Below are positions 1 to 7,900 of a DNA stretch of 16,290 bases, in pieces. The notes under the pieces are model-generated. The model was not told where the DNA came from. It saw nothing but the letters and a program-made list of their open reading frames with translations, and did no database searches. The translations under genes and the position numbers were made by a program. The stretch is from an uncultured Collinsella sp. (GTDB lineage Bacteria; Actinomycetota; Coriobacteriia; Coriobacteriales; Coriobacteriaceae). Each line of letters opens with the position of its first letter. Positions within the stretch are counted from its first letter, which is position 1. The stretch lies in NCBI GenBank assembly GCA_958429225.1, contig CAUAJB010000051.1, forward strand, positions 1 to 16,290, written 5' to 3'.

Positions 1-329
1 CCATGCTTACGGCGCGCAATGCGACCGTGACGACGTGCCATACGCATACGCGCGACCTTGCTGCCGAGTGCCGTGCGGCTGATATTGTGGTTGCCGCCGT
101 TGGACGCGCGCGCACGATTGGCGTGGATGCCGTTCGCGAGGACCAGACGATCATTGATGTGGGCATTAACTGGGATGAGGACGCTGGCAAGCTGGTGGGT
201 GACGTCGATTTTGTTGCCGCGGAGCCGGTTGTTGGTGCCATCACCCCCGTGCCGGGCGGCGTGGGCGCCGTGACAACGGCGATTCTCGCCAAACACGTGA
301 TCGAAGCGGCCGAGCGTGCATCGAAATAG
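1..329 (+). CDS. folD: FolD, bifunctional methylenetetrahydrofolate dehydrogenase/cyclohydrolase (3' part)
   Basis: Only the C-terminal ~109 residues are in the window; the coding frame runs in from before position 1, and the ATG at position 3 is internal. The visible part matches the NADP-binding half of FolD: a strand around NATVTTCHTHT, the segment AADIVVAAVG, then IIDVGIN, KLVGDVDF and the family signature PVPGGVGAVTTAIL near the C terminus. FolD interconverts 5,10-methylene-THF, methenyl-THF and 10-formyl-THF in the cytoplasm, supplying one-carbon units for purines and formyl-Met. The end is intact and ends in TAG. About 100 nt downstream lies a hairpin with a T-rich tail that may terminate the transcript. 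Identification rests on the PVPGGVG signature and is firm; the missing N-terminal catalytic half cannot be assessed. Confidence 0.94.
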   Translation, partial: MLTARNATVTTCHTHTRDLAAECRAADIVVAAVGRARTIGVDAVREDQTIIDVGINWDEDAGKLVGDVDFVAAEPVVGAITPVPGGVGAVTTAILAKHVIEAAERASK

Positions 330-366
330 GCGTTTTGGGCTGTTTGAGGGGTTAGCCATATACCAC

Positions 367-596
367 GTGGTCAAAAAACGCCAAATATGAGTACTGTTGC
401 CAAGATAGTCACATATGTTTTTTGTCCTTTGGGCTCCCTAACGATATTCATTCTCGTTAGGGAGCCCATTTTATTGAACCTATGGGGAATAACGTTGTCT
501 TGCTTTTGGACAATTGGGGATTTCTGGCACTCATTACAAGGAAATTTGCTGCTACTAAATTGGTGACAGTACTCATATTTGGCATTTTTTGACCAC
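367..596. repeat. MITE-like 230-bp element with 37-bp inverted ends
   Basis: The left end (367-403) and the right end (560-596) are inverted copies that agree at 34 of 37 positions, each starting GTGGTCAAAAAA and containing CCAAATATGAGTACTGT. The ~156 bp between them is AT-richer than the surrounding genes and holds a perfect 15-bp hairpin (430-468). No open frame inside looks like a gene, so there is no transposase. No clear target-site duplication is visible at the outer edges. The 330-683 gap has no protein gene; this element occupies most of it. It could be a non-autonomous mobile element or an extragenic palindromic repeat family. The inverted repeat is seen directly; mobility is inferred. 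Confidence 0.6.
430..472 (+). terminator. strong hairpin with T-rich tail inside the inverted-repeat element
   Basis: A perfect 15-bp stem (430-444 with 454-468, TGGGCTCCCTAACGA and its complement) closes a 9-nt loop and is followed by TTTTATT. This has the form of a rho-independent terminator and is the first good one after folD. Because it lies centrally inside the 37-bp inverted ends, it may belong to the element rather than to folD. Confidence 0.5.
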
Positions 597-683
597 AGGG
601 ACTGCCGGGGCGGCGGTTTCGCCCTTTTTGCGTCGAAGCGATACACTGTTGCCGTTTGATTTCTTCGCTCAAGGAGGATGCGC

Positions 684-2207
684 ATGCCGTGCACAACGAT
701 TCTGGTCGGTAAGAACGCGAGCTACGACGGGTCGACGCTTGTCGCGCGTAACGAGGACTCGTCCAACGGGGTGTTTGAGCCCAAGCGTATGCGCGTGGTG
801 CATCCCGACGAGCAGCCGCGCGTCTACACGAGCGTCCTGAGTCGCCTGACCGTTGAACTGCCCGATAATCCCATGCGCTATACGAGCGTCCCCGATGTTG
901 TCCCGGGCCACGGCATCTGGGCCGAGGCCGGTTTCAACGAGCTCAATGTGGGCATGTCTGCAACCGAGACGCTCACCACCAATGAGCGCGTTCGCGGCGC
1001 CGATCCGCTCGTGGACTACGTGCCCGCCAAGGGCAACGAGGGCGAGGACGGCTATGTGCCGGCGCAGCCTGGTGGCCTGGGCGAGGAGGACATGGTGACC
1101 CTGGTCCTGCCGTATGCCAAGTCCGCCCGCGACGGCGTGCGCATCCTGGGCGACCTGCTCGAGCGCTACGGCACCTACGAGAACAACGGCATCGCCTTTA
1201 GTGATGTGGACGAGATCTGGTGGCTCGAGACCATCGGTGGTCACCACTGGATTGCCAAGCGCGTGCCTGACGACGCCTATGTGACCATGCCCAACCAGCT
1301 GGGTATCGACAGCTTTGACCTGGATGACGCCGAGGGCGCCCAGGCCGACCACATGTGCTCCGCCGACTTGCGCGCCTGGATGGCCGAGTGGCATCTGGAC
1401 CTGACGCTGGGCGTCGAGGGCGACGGCCCGGCTGCGGTCTTTAACCCGCGCGAGGCCTTTGGCTCGCACAGCGACAGCGACCACGTCTACAACACGCCGC
1501 GCGCGTGGTACATGCAGCGCTGTCTCAACCCCGGCGACGTGTGGGACGGCCCCGATGCCGACTACACGCCCGAGAGCGACGACATCCCCTGGAGCCGTGT
1601 GCCCGAGCGCAAGGTGACCATCGAGGACATCAAGTACGTGCTTTCGAGCCACTACCAGGGCACGGAGTACGACTGCTACGGCAGCAAGGGCACGCCCGCT
1701 ACGCGTGGCGCCTATCGCCCCATCGGCATCAATCGCAACAGCCAGCTCGCCGTGTTGCAGCTGCGTCCCTATGCGCAGCCGGCCTACCGCGCCGTGCAGT
1801 GGATGGCCTTTGGCTCCAACTCGTTTAACGCGCTGGTTCCGCTGTACGCCAACGTCGAGACCATGCCCGAGTACTATGCCGACACGCAGGCTCGCGTGAC
1901 GTCCGAAAACTTCTACTGGGCCAACCGCCTGATCGGCGCCCTGGCCGACGTCCGCTTCCATGAGTGCGGCCGCGCTGTGGAGGACTATCAGGAGAAGGTC
2001 GGTGGCATGGGCCACAAGCAGATCCATGACGTCGACGCTGCCGTAGCCGCTCTGCCCGAGGCCGAGGTGCCTGCCGAGCTTGCACGCGCCAACGAGGCCT
2101 TTGCCGAGCGTGTCCGCGTGGAGACCGATGCTCTACTGAGCAAGGTGCTCTACACCACGAGCTGCGCCATGAAGAACTCTTTCGCGATGAACGACAACGT
2201 GAGGTAG
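684..2207 (+). CDS. pepD: peptidase C69 family dipeptidase
   Basis: The 507-aa protein belongs to the C69 (PepD) dipeptidases, Ntn-fold cysteine hydrolases that split a broad range of dipeptides in the cytoplasm. Its N terminus, MPCTTILVGKNASYDGSTLVARNEDS-like, is the family signature: Cys3 is the expected nucleophile, exposed when the first residues are removed, and the downstream STLVARNEDS motif holds the conserved Arg/Asn/Asp. Length fits the family (about 470-510 aa). The ATG at 684 is chosen because AAGGAGG (671-677) lies 6 nt upstream and because it puts Cys at position 3; an in-frame ATG at 678 abuts the Shine-Dalgarno and is unlikely. A weak GC hairpin with a T5 tail (about 605-629) and a -10-like TACACT (642-647) lie just upstream. 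It appears monocistronic. No signal peptide is seen. Confidence 0.93.
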   Translation: MPCTTILVGKNASYDGSTLVARNEDSSNGVFEPKRMRVVHPDEQPRVYTSVLSRLTVELPDNPMRYTSVPDVVPGHGIWAEAGFNELNVGMSATETLTTNERVRGADPLVDYVPAKGNEGEDGYVPAQPGGLGEEDMVTLVLPYAKSARDGVRILGDLLERYGTYENNGIAFSDVDEIWWLETIGGHHWIAKRVPDDAYVTMPNQLGIDSFDLDDAEGAQADHMCSADLRAWMAEWHLDLTLGVEGDGPAAVFNPREAFGSHSDSDHVYNTPRAWYMQRCLNPGDVWDGPDADYTPESDDIPWSRVPERKVTIEDIKYVLSSHYQGTEYDCYGSKGTPATRGAYRPIGINRNSQLAVLQLRPYAQPAYRAVQWMAFGSNSFNALVPLYANVETMPEYYADTQARVTSENFYWANRLIGALADVRFHECGRAVEDYQEKVGGMGHKQIHDVDAAVAALPEAEVPAELARANEAFAERVRVETDALLSKVLYTTSCAMKNSFAMNDNVR

Positions 2208-2241
2208 GGATTTCCCGTCGATCGAATAGCGCTAAAACGCT

Positions 2242-2271
2242 TTGTCGCTTTCACTCAATCTTGGGTACAAG
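2242..2271 (+). promoter_or_regulatory. possible promoter for the phasin-ubiB pair
   Basis: TTGTCG (2242-2247) and TACAAG (2266-2271) are separated by 18 bp and each matches the sigma-70 consensus at 4 of 6 positions, 36 nt before the phasin-like start codon. It sits in the only gap before the two-gene unit. Position and spacing fit, but the match is modest. Confidence 0.33.
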
Positions 2272-2306
2272 AACGCCAATGCAGTTGTTTGTGATTGGAG
2301 ACAACC

Positions 2307-2723
2307 ATGGTTATGAAACTCGATCAGCTTGTTAACGGCGCCATCAACGTTGGCTTTGGCGCTGCCGCCGTTGCTGTCGAAGGCGGCAAGAAGGTCCTCG
2401 ACGACCTTAACACCAAAGGCGAGCAGGTCCGCAAGGACACCGCCACCCCCGATATCGCCCGCAGTGTGTCCGACATGTTCGAGCAGGCCGGCGGTACCAT
2501 CTCCGATCTGACCGAGCGCTTGGGCATGCAGGGCGAGACCGCGGCCCAGCGCGTGCTCGACGAGCTCATCCTTGCCCGCGTCCGCGTTATGACCGCCCCC
2601 GAGCGCACGGCCTTCCTGGCCCATGTGCGCGACATCGTCGATTCGGTCGAGGACAACGTGACCTCGGTGCCCGTCGAGTCCGTTGAGCCCGACGATGCAG
2701 AGGACACCGAAGAGGCCGAGTAG
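2307..2723 (+). CDS. phasin-like small acidic protein
   Basis: The 138-aa protein resembles the COG3937-type 'phasin' group: a short N-terminal hydrophobic/amphipathic stretch (LVNGAINVGFGAAAVAVEGGKKVLDDL, about residues 8-34), a charged helical middle with likely coiled-coil character, and a very acidic tail (EPDDAEDTEEAE). Members of this group often sit directly before a UbiB/ABC1 kinase gene, as here: its stop lies 8 nt before the next start, so the two are probably co-transcribed. The ATG at 2307 is chosen because GGAG (2297-2300) precedes it by 6 nt; a TTG at 2295 would include that site in the coding region. No PHA synthase is nearby, so a role on polyhydroxyalkanoate granules is not supported. 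A membrane-surface or kinase-partner role is an inference. Confidence 0.75.
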   Translation: MVMKLDQLVNGAINVGFGAAAVAVEGGKKVLDDLNTKGEQVRKDTATPDIARSVSDMFEQAGGTISDLTERLGMQGETAAQRVLDELILARVRVMTAPERTAFLAHVRDIVDSVEDNVTSVPVESVEPDDAEDTEEAE

Positions 2724-2731
2724 CAGCGCAG

Positions 2732-4495
2732 ATGGCAGATTCCACCACCGATTACAACAATCTAGATCCTCTGGGTGACGAGGCGGCGGTTGTCGATGAG
2801 GTCGACGCCGCCGTCTCGGGCGCTCGCAAGAAGCCGCGCGCTGTCGATATGGTGCCCGAGGAGCCCGACGCGATGGCGCCGGACGAGGAATACCAGCTCA
2901 CGCCGGCGGGTCGTCGCGAACGCATTGGGCAGATTGTTCGCCTGGTCAAAAAGTACCGCGTGTGGGATAACCTCACGCCGGTTCGTTTGCGCCGCCTGCT
3001 CGAGGAACTCGGCCCCATGTTCGTCAAGATGGGGCAGATTTTGGCCAACCGGTCCGAGATTCTGCCGCAGCGCTTTTGCGACGAGCTGCGTCGTCTGCGC
3101 TCCGACGTGGAGCCGGTGCCGTACGAGGTCGTACTCAGCTGTCTGGAAGAAGAATACGGCCTGCGCCTGGGGGAGATGTTCGATGCGATCGACCCCAATC
3201 CGCTTGGTAGTGCATCGCTCGCGCAGGTGCACCGCGCTCGTCTGGTGACGGGCGAGGACGTGGCCGTCAAGGTGCAGCGCCCCGGTGCGCAGCAGGTTAT
3301 GGCACAGGACATCGATATCATTCGCTCGGTGGTGCGCATCGTTTCCAAGTTTGTCAACACCGATCAATTCGTTGACCTGCACGGCGTAGTCGAGGAGTTG
3401 TGGACCTCGTTTCGCGAGGAGACCAACTTTTTGGCCGAGGCCAAAAACCTCAACGACTTCTACGAGTTCCATAAGAGCGTTCATGGCGTGACGTGCCCTA
3501 AATCCTATCTGGACCTGTGCACCGAGCACGTGGTGGTTATGGACTACGTCGACGGCATTTCGATCGCCGATCCTGAACGCTTGGTGGCCGAGGGCTATGA
3601 CTTGGAAAAGATCGGTGCTGCGATTGTCGAGGACTACTCGACGCAGGTGCTCGACGACGGCTTTTTCCATGCCGACCCGCATGCGGGAAACATCATTCTC
3701 AAGGACGGCATCGTTTACTTTATCGACTTGGGCATGGTCGGACGCATGTCGAGCCACGATCGTGGCATCGTTAAGGACATGATTTTCGCCGTGGCCGAGG
3801 GTGACGTGCCCAAGCTCAAGGATTCGCTCATGCGCTTCGCCGTGACGCGTGGCGACTCGGCTGAGCTAGATCATTCGGCCTTTTTGTCCGACCTGGACTT
3901 TATCGTCGCCGACTTTGCGGGTCTTGACCTGAAGGATCTGGATATCGGCGAGTTTTTGACCTCGCTGCTAAACCTGGCGCGCAAAAACGATGTTGAGCTG
4001 CCGAGCGTGGTGACGATGTTCGCGCGCGGCATGGTGACGCTCGAGGGTTTGCTGACCGAGTACATGCCCAACGTCAACATGATCCAGATTATCCAGACGC
4101 ACATCAAAAACGAGAAGAGCACCTATGCGCGCGTGCGTGATATGGGACGCGATTTTGCCGCGAGCAGCTATCGCGCGGCAAAAGGCTCGCTCGAGGCGGC
4201 CGAGTATCTGGGCTTGGCTTCGCGCATGCTTACGCGCGGCCAGCTTAAGGTGAACACGCAGATCATGAGCAGCGATAAGGCACTGCGACAGCTGGGCGGA
4301 ATTATCGACCGCATGTCGATGGCTATCGTTATCGCCGGCCTGTTTATCGGTTCGTCGGTGGTGTACTACGCACGCATCGAGCCGGTCGTGTTTGGTATCC
4401 CGGTCATTGGCTTTATGGGCTACGTGAGCGCGCTGGTGCTGGCGCTTATGCTGGGCCGCAATATCTGGCTCAACAGCCACGGCGGCAAACACTAG
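2732..4495 (+). CDS. ABC1/UbiB-family atypical kinase with C-terminal membrane helices
   Basis: The 587-aa protein carries all hallmarks of the ABC1/ADCK/UbiB kinase-like family: the KMGQ signature (residues 99-102) in the N-terminal extension, the alanine-rich nucleotide loop GSASLAQVH (159-167), the VAVK lysine (K180), EETNFLAEA (229-237), the catalytic-loop motif HADPHAGN (313-320) and IDLG (331-334) as the DFG equivalent. An acidic disordered N terminus (1-55) precedes the domain. Two hydrophobic segments near the C terminus (about 530-580) should anchor it in the membrane, as in UbiB. UbiB supports ubiquinone synthesis in Proteobacteria, but Coriobacteriia use menaquinones if any quinone, so the substrate here is unknown; quinone or lipid handling at the membrane is the likeliest area. 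It is the second gene of a pair with the phasin-like gene and is followed by a terminator. Confidence 0.93.
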   Translation: MADSTTDYNNLDPLGDEAAVVDEVDAAVSGARKKPRAVDMVPEEPDAMAPDEEYQLTPAGRRERIGQIVRLVKKYRVWDNLTPVRLRRLLEELGPMFVKMGQILANRSEILPQRFCDELRRLRSDVEPVPYEVVLSCLEEEYGLRLGEMFDAIDPNPLGSASLAQVHRARLVTGEDVAVKVQRPGAQQVMAQDIDIIRSVVRIVSKFVNTDQFVDLHGVVEELWTSFREETNFLAEAKNLNDFYEFHKSVHGVTCPKSYLDLCTEHVVVMDYVDGISIADPERLVAEGYDLEKIGAAIVEDYSTQVLDDGFFHADPHAGNIILKDGIVYFIDLGMVGRMSSHDRGIVKDMIFAVAEGDVPKLKDSLMRFAVTRGDSAELDHSAFLSDLDFIVADFAGLDLKDLDIGEFLTSLLNLARKNDVELPSVVTMFARGMVTLEGLLTEYMPNVNMIQIIQTHIKNEKSTYARVRDMGRDFAASSYRAAKGSLEAAEYLGLASRMLTRGQLKVNTQIMSSDKALRQLGGIIDRMSMAIVIAGLFIGSSVVYYARIEPVVFGIPVIGFMGYVSALVLALMLGRNIWLNSHGGKH

Positions 4496-4546
4496 AGGCT
4501 GCGACCGTCACCGCATTTTCCTATCGCAAACAATAGCTTTTACCTT

Positions 4547-4574
4547 GGGCTTCGCCTGTGTGCGGGGCCCTTTT
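4547..4574 (+). terminator. terminator after the ubiB-type gene
   Basis: A 9-bp stem, GGGCTTCGC (4547-4555) with GCGGGGCCC (4562-4570), has two G-U pairs and a 6-nt loop, and is followed directly by TTTT. It lies 51 nt after the kinase stop codon and before the riboswitch, so it separates the two transcription units. Confidence 0.6.
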
Positions 4575-4601
4575 GCGTGATACCATTTTGACGGTAATAA
4601 T
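4573..4601 (+). promoter_or_regulatory. possible promoter of the cobalamin-riboswitch operon
   Basis: AATAAT (4596-4601) matches the -10 consensus at 5 of 6 positions, with a weak -35 TTGCGT (4573-4578) 17 bp upstream. This would start transcription just ahead of the riboswitch. A TTGACG at 4588-4593 is a better -35 but has no good -10 at proper distance. Confidence 0.33.
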
Positions 4602-4604
4602 CGA

Positions 4605-4780
4605 TGGCCTAGATGGTGGTGCGGAGACGCACGAACGCGCGGTTTTCCTGCGCGTTTGGGAGAATCGGGGTGCAAGTCCCCGGCTGTACCAGTAACCGTA
4701 ATTCCTCTTGGCTCGGGATATTCGCGTCGCAGATCGGACGACGCGCCTGAGCCGTTAAGGTTAAGTCGGATCGCCTCCCA
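4605..4780 (+). promoter_or_regulatory. cobalamin (B12) riboswitch
   Basis: The conserved core is readable: GGGAGAATCGGGGTGCAAGT at about 4649-4668 followed by CCCCGGCTGTACCAGTAACCGTAA matches the family pattern GGGAA..GGTG.AA.TCC....C.G..CC.G..AC.GTAA. After a variable arm (about 4705-4760, with a TTGGCTC...GAGCCGTTAA pairing) comes AAGTCGGATCGCCTCCC (about 4764-4780), which corresponds to the B12 box AGTCAGGA.ACCTGCC. The 5' half holds paired arms GGTGCGGAGACGCACG and CGCGCGGTTTTCCTGCGCG. Such RNAs bind adenosyl- or other cobalamins and usually shut off expression of B12 uptake or synthesis genes. The gene downstream encodes a surface protein with transcobalamin-like domains. The exact 5' boundary and ligand subtype cannot be fixed by eye. 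Confidence 0.85.
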
Positions 4781-4926
4781 TCTTGCATGCGGCTGCGGCG
4801 TATGCCGCCGGTGTGCATAGGGCTCTGGAGGGAAGGGGGACCCCGATGGGGGAACTCGAGCGTAACATGCGCGATGACGTGGGGCAGCCTCAAGGCAACG
4901 CTCCAAGTGCAGACAGTAGGAGACAA
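4781..4926 (+). promoter_or_regulatory. leader between riboswitch and start codon (probable expression platform)
   Basis: This stretch holds small hairpins (GCGGC-GTAT-GCCGC near 4796-4809; GGGG/CCCC pairings near 4835-4850) and a purine tract GGAGGGAAGGGGG (4827-4839). No T-run follows a hairpin, so control at translation initiation is more likely than termination. CCTCC in the B12-box region (about 4775-4779) could pair with GGAGG at 4827-4831, but that is only 5 bp and speculative. Confidence 0.35.
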
Positions 4927-7900
4927 ATGGATATGTTTGAGGACGAGCGCCAGCGCGTCTCGCATCGCCGTGGCGCAATTGCACGCGGCGTAGTCAAGCG
5001 CGGCCTGGTGGCATTCCTGGCCTTCGCGATGGCCTTCAGCACCACGCCGGCTCAGCTGTGGGCCGAGGGCGCCGAGGGCATTGCCGAGGCTGTGGCTCAG
5101 GCGGCACCGAGTGAGGGCACGGGGGCCGCGGACGGTGCTGCCGACGGTGCCGTTTCTGAAACCGGCTCTAACGCGAGCGATGCGTCGGCCAACGATGGCA
5201 CTTCGACGAATGCCGCAGATAGCAACGGCGTAGCGTCGGACGATTCTGCCGCAGTCGAGGCTTCTACTGCTTCGCCGGATTCATCCGAACAGAACGTCAA
5301 AAGCGTTGTAGCCGCTTCCGATGAGGCTGAATCTCAGCCTACCGAAGCCGCAAGCCAAGAGGTCTCTGCCACGTGCTCCGTCGTCGGCACCGACGCCAAG
5401 GGCGCCCAGCAGACCTGGGCCGCCGCGCAGAAGATCGCTCTGAGGGAGGGCTCGACCGCGGCCGACCTCTCCGAGCAGCTCTTCAAGCAGGCCGGCCTCA
5501 AGGCCGACTACGACCCCAACGGCTCTTGGGGCTGGGCGCTCAACTCGATCACGTCGCCCTTCGACTCCGGCCGCACGCTCGCCTACGACCCGGCGACCGG
5601 CGCGTACTGGCAGCTGTTCGTCAACGGCAGCGCCTCCGCGGTCGGCGCTGGCGGCCACACGCTCAAGGACGGCGACTCCGTCGTCTGGTGCTACTCGAAG
5701 TACGGTGACCCCGCGCCCGCCAATCAGATTTCCGTTAGCTGTACCGTTATCGGCCAGGACGCCTCGGGTGCTCAGCAGACATGGGCGCAGCCCACGACAG
5801 CTTTGGTGGAAGAGGGCGCGACCGCTGCGGATCTTTCCGAGCAGGCCTTTAAAAAAGCCGGCATTGGTGCCAAAACGGGGAAAGGCGCGTACGGCTGGTA
5901 TCTCGAGTCGCTGACTTCACCGTTCAACAAGACCGTGAAGCTTTCGAGCGAGAAAGTTAACGAAAACACTTGGAAATTCTGGCAGTTCTTCGTTAACGGT
6001 CAGGCGGCCAATGTCGGTGCGGGCAATTACACACTCAAGGCCGGGGACAAGGTTACCTGGGTCTATGGCTTTGATGGAACCATGCCCGGCCAGGTTTCCG
6101 TTTCAATGGAGATCATCGGCAAGAAGGACGAGAAGGCGCATCGCTGGACCGATCCCTCGACGCAGGTGTTTGTCGAGGGCACGTCGATTAAGGATGCCTC
6201 TGCTGCTTACTTCGATGCCCTTGGCATAAAGTCAAAAATGAACGACCAATTTGGTTATTGGGGCGTCCATAGTCTCGTATCTCCGCTTGATGGCACCGAG
6301 CTGTCGGGTGCATGGTCGTTCTTTGTCAACGGCGTTCCCGGGCCCCAGCTCGATAGCGATTACGTGCTCAAGTCGGGCGACAAAATCGTCTGGGCTTACG
6401 CCCCTGGCGACACCGTTCCTAATCCCGATGAAGTCGTAGTCGATCCGAGCGCTTCGCGCCCGACCGATTGGAAAGCCGACTGGAGTGGCAATTCCAATGC
6501 TGTGGTCAAGAACGTGTCCACGCCTACGGGCGCGCTGGCAAGCTCTTGGACATTCGATTGGAAGGCCTACTCGGGTGCCACGTATCCCAATGCGAGCGAG
6601 CCTATTGTCGTGAACGGCAACGTTTACCTTGCCGTGAACAAGCGTTTGCTTAAGATCGATGCCGAGTCGGGCAAGGTGCTTGCCGAGTCGAACCTTAAGA
6701 CTGCGATTGGCTACACCACGCGTCCGATTTATACGAAAGGCTTGGTCATCGTCCCGCTCGACGGCGGTGCGGTTCAGGCGTTGACGGCCGATACGCTTAC
6801 GACGGTTTGGCTGACCGATTCCATCGGCAACCTTACCCAGTCGAACTCTCAGTTGACGGTCGACGGCAACTATCTGTACGTCGGCACCGTTGATGTCGAC
6901 TTTGGAACGAGTACGTACAATAACGGTCATCTGACGCGTATTAATATCCTGACCGGCGCTGTTTCTTGGCAGCATGTTAATGCTGATGAGGGCTACTACT
7001 GGACGAGCGCTAAAGTGGGCGACGGCTATATTCTGGTTCCGACGAGTGCAGGTACCGTTGAGATGCTGAGCAAGTCGACGGGTGATGTGCTCGGCAGCGT
7101 TTCGGTTGGTGCTATCGTCAACTCCGGCTGCGTGCTGTCCAAAGACGGCAAGCATGCCTATGTGATCTCGCGCGACGGCAAGCTCCACGTGCTGGCGCTG
7201 TCGGACGCAAACACAAGGGCCTCTTCGCGCATTTCCGAAGAACGCGTTATCGATCTTGGTCTTACGGGTTGTGCCTGCATGCCCACGCTGTATGGCAATA
7301 AGCTGATTGTCGGTGGCGAGGTTTCTGGCGGTTCTGCGCTGGCGATTGTCGACCTTGATAATGACTTTACTACGACGTTGGTTTCGTCTGCCGATGGCTC
7401 CGTGCTTCCTGCCGGTGGCATCAAGGGCGCACCGCTCGTGAGTGTCCAGGCGGATGGCACGTACGTTTATTTCACTGTCAACTATGGTGCGACTTCCGAC
7501 TATGTGAACTACACCTCGGGCGGTGGCGTGTATCGCTACAAGATGGGTGACGCACAGGCGACCGGTGCGTTTAGCGCAGCGGGACACAACAATTACTGTG
7601 ACTCGCCGATTGCCTGCGATGCCAAGGGCAACCTCTACTACATCAACGATTCCGGCACGCTTTTCAAGCTGAGTGGTGGCGTTAAGGTCTCGTTTGAGAC
7701 TGGCGAGGGTTCTAAGGTCGACTTCCAGACTACGGCCGATGGCAAGCTGGTCAAGCCGGCCGATCCGACGCGCGATGGCTACACTTTCGGCGGTTGGTAT
7801 ACCGATGAGGCTTGCACGCAGGCGTACGACTTCAGTACGCCGGTGACGGCCGACCTGACGTTGTATGCCAAGTGGACCAAGAATGCCGTTAACCCTGGCG

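Noticed and set aside
669..2027. Long minus-strand open frame (~452 codons) opposite the dipeptidase
   Set aside because: The plus strand carries a complete C69 peptidase; the antisense product is His/Val/Ala/Gly-rich and without recognisable motifs.
4783..4926. Earlier starts (TTG 4783, ATG 4846) for the large surface protein
   Set aside because: TTG 4783 directly abuts the B12 box. ATG 4846 has a purine-rich tract upstream but would encode an odd pre-signal segment with rare codons AGT AGG AGA that instead reads well as the ribosome site of ATG 4927. ATG 4846 is not excluded.
6460..7680. PQQ-dependent dehydrogenase
   Set aside because: The blades resemble the PQQ-like repeat fold, but there are no PQQ-binding or catalytic residues that I can recognise, and the domain sits between binding modules in a surface protein.
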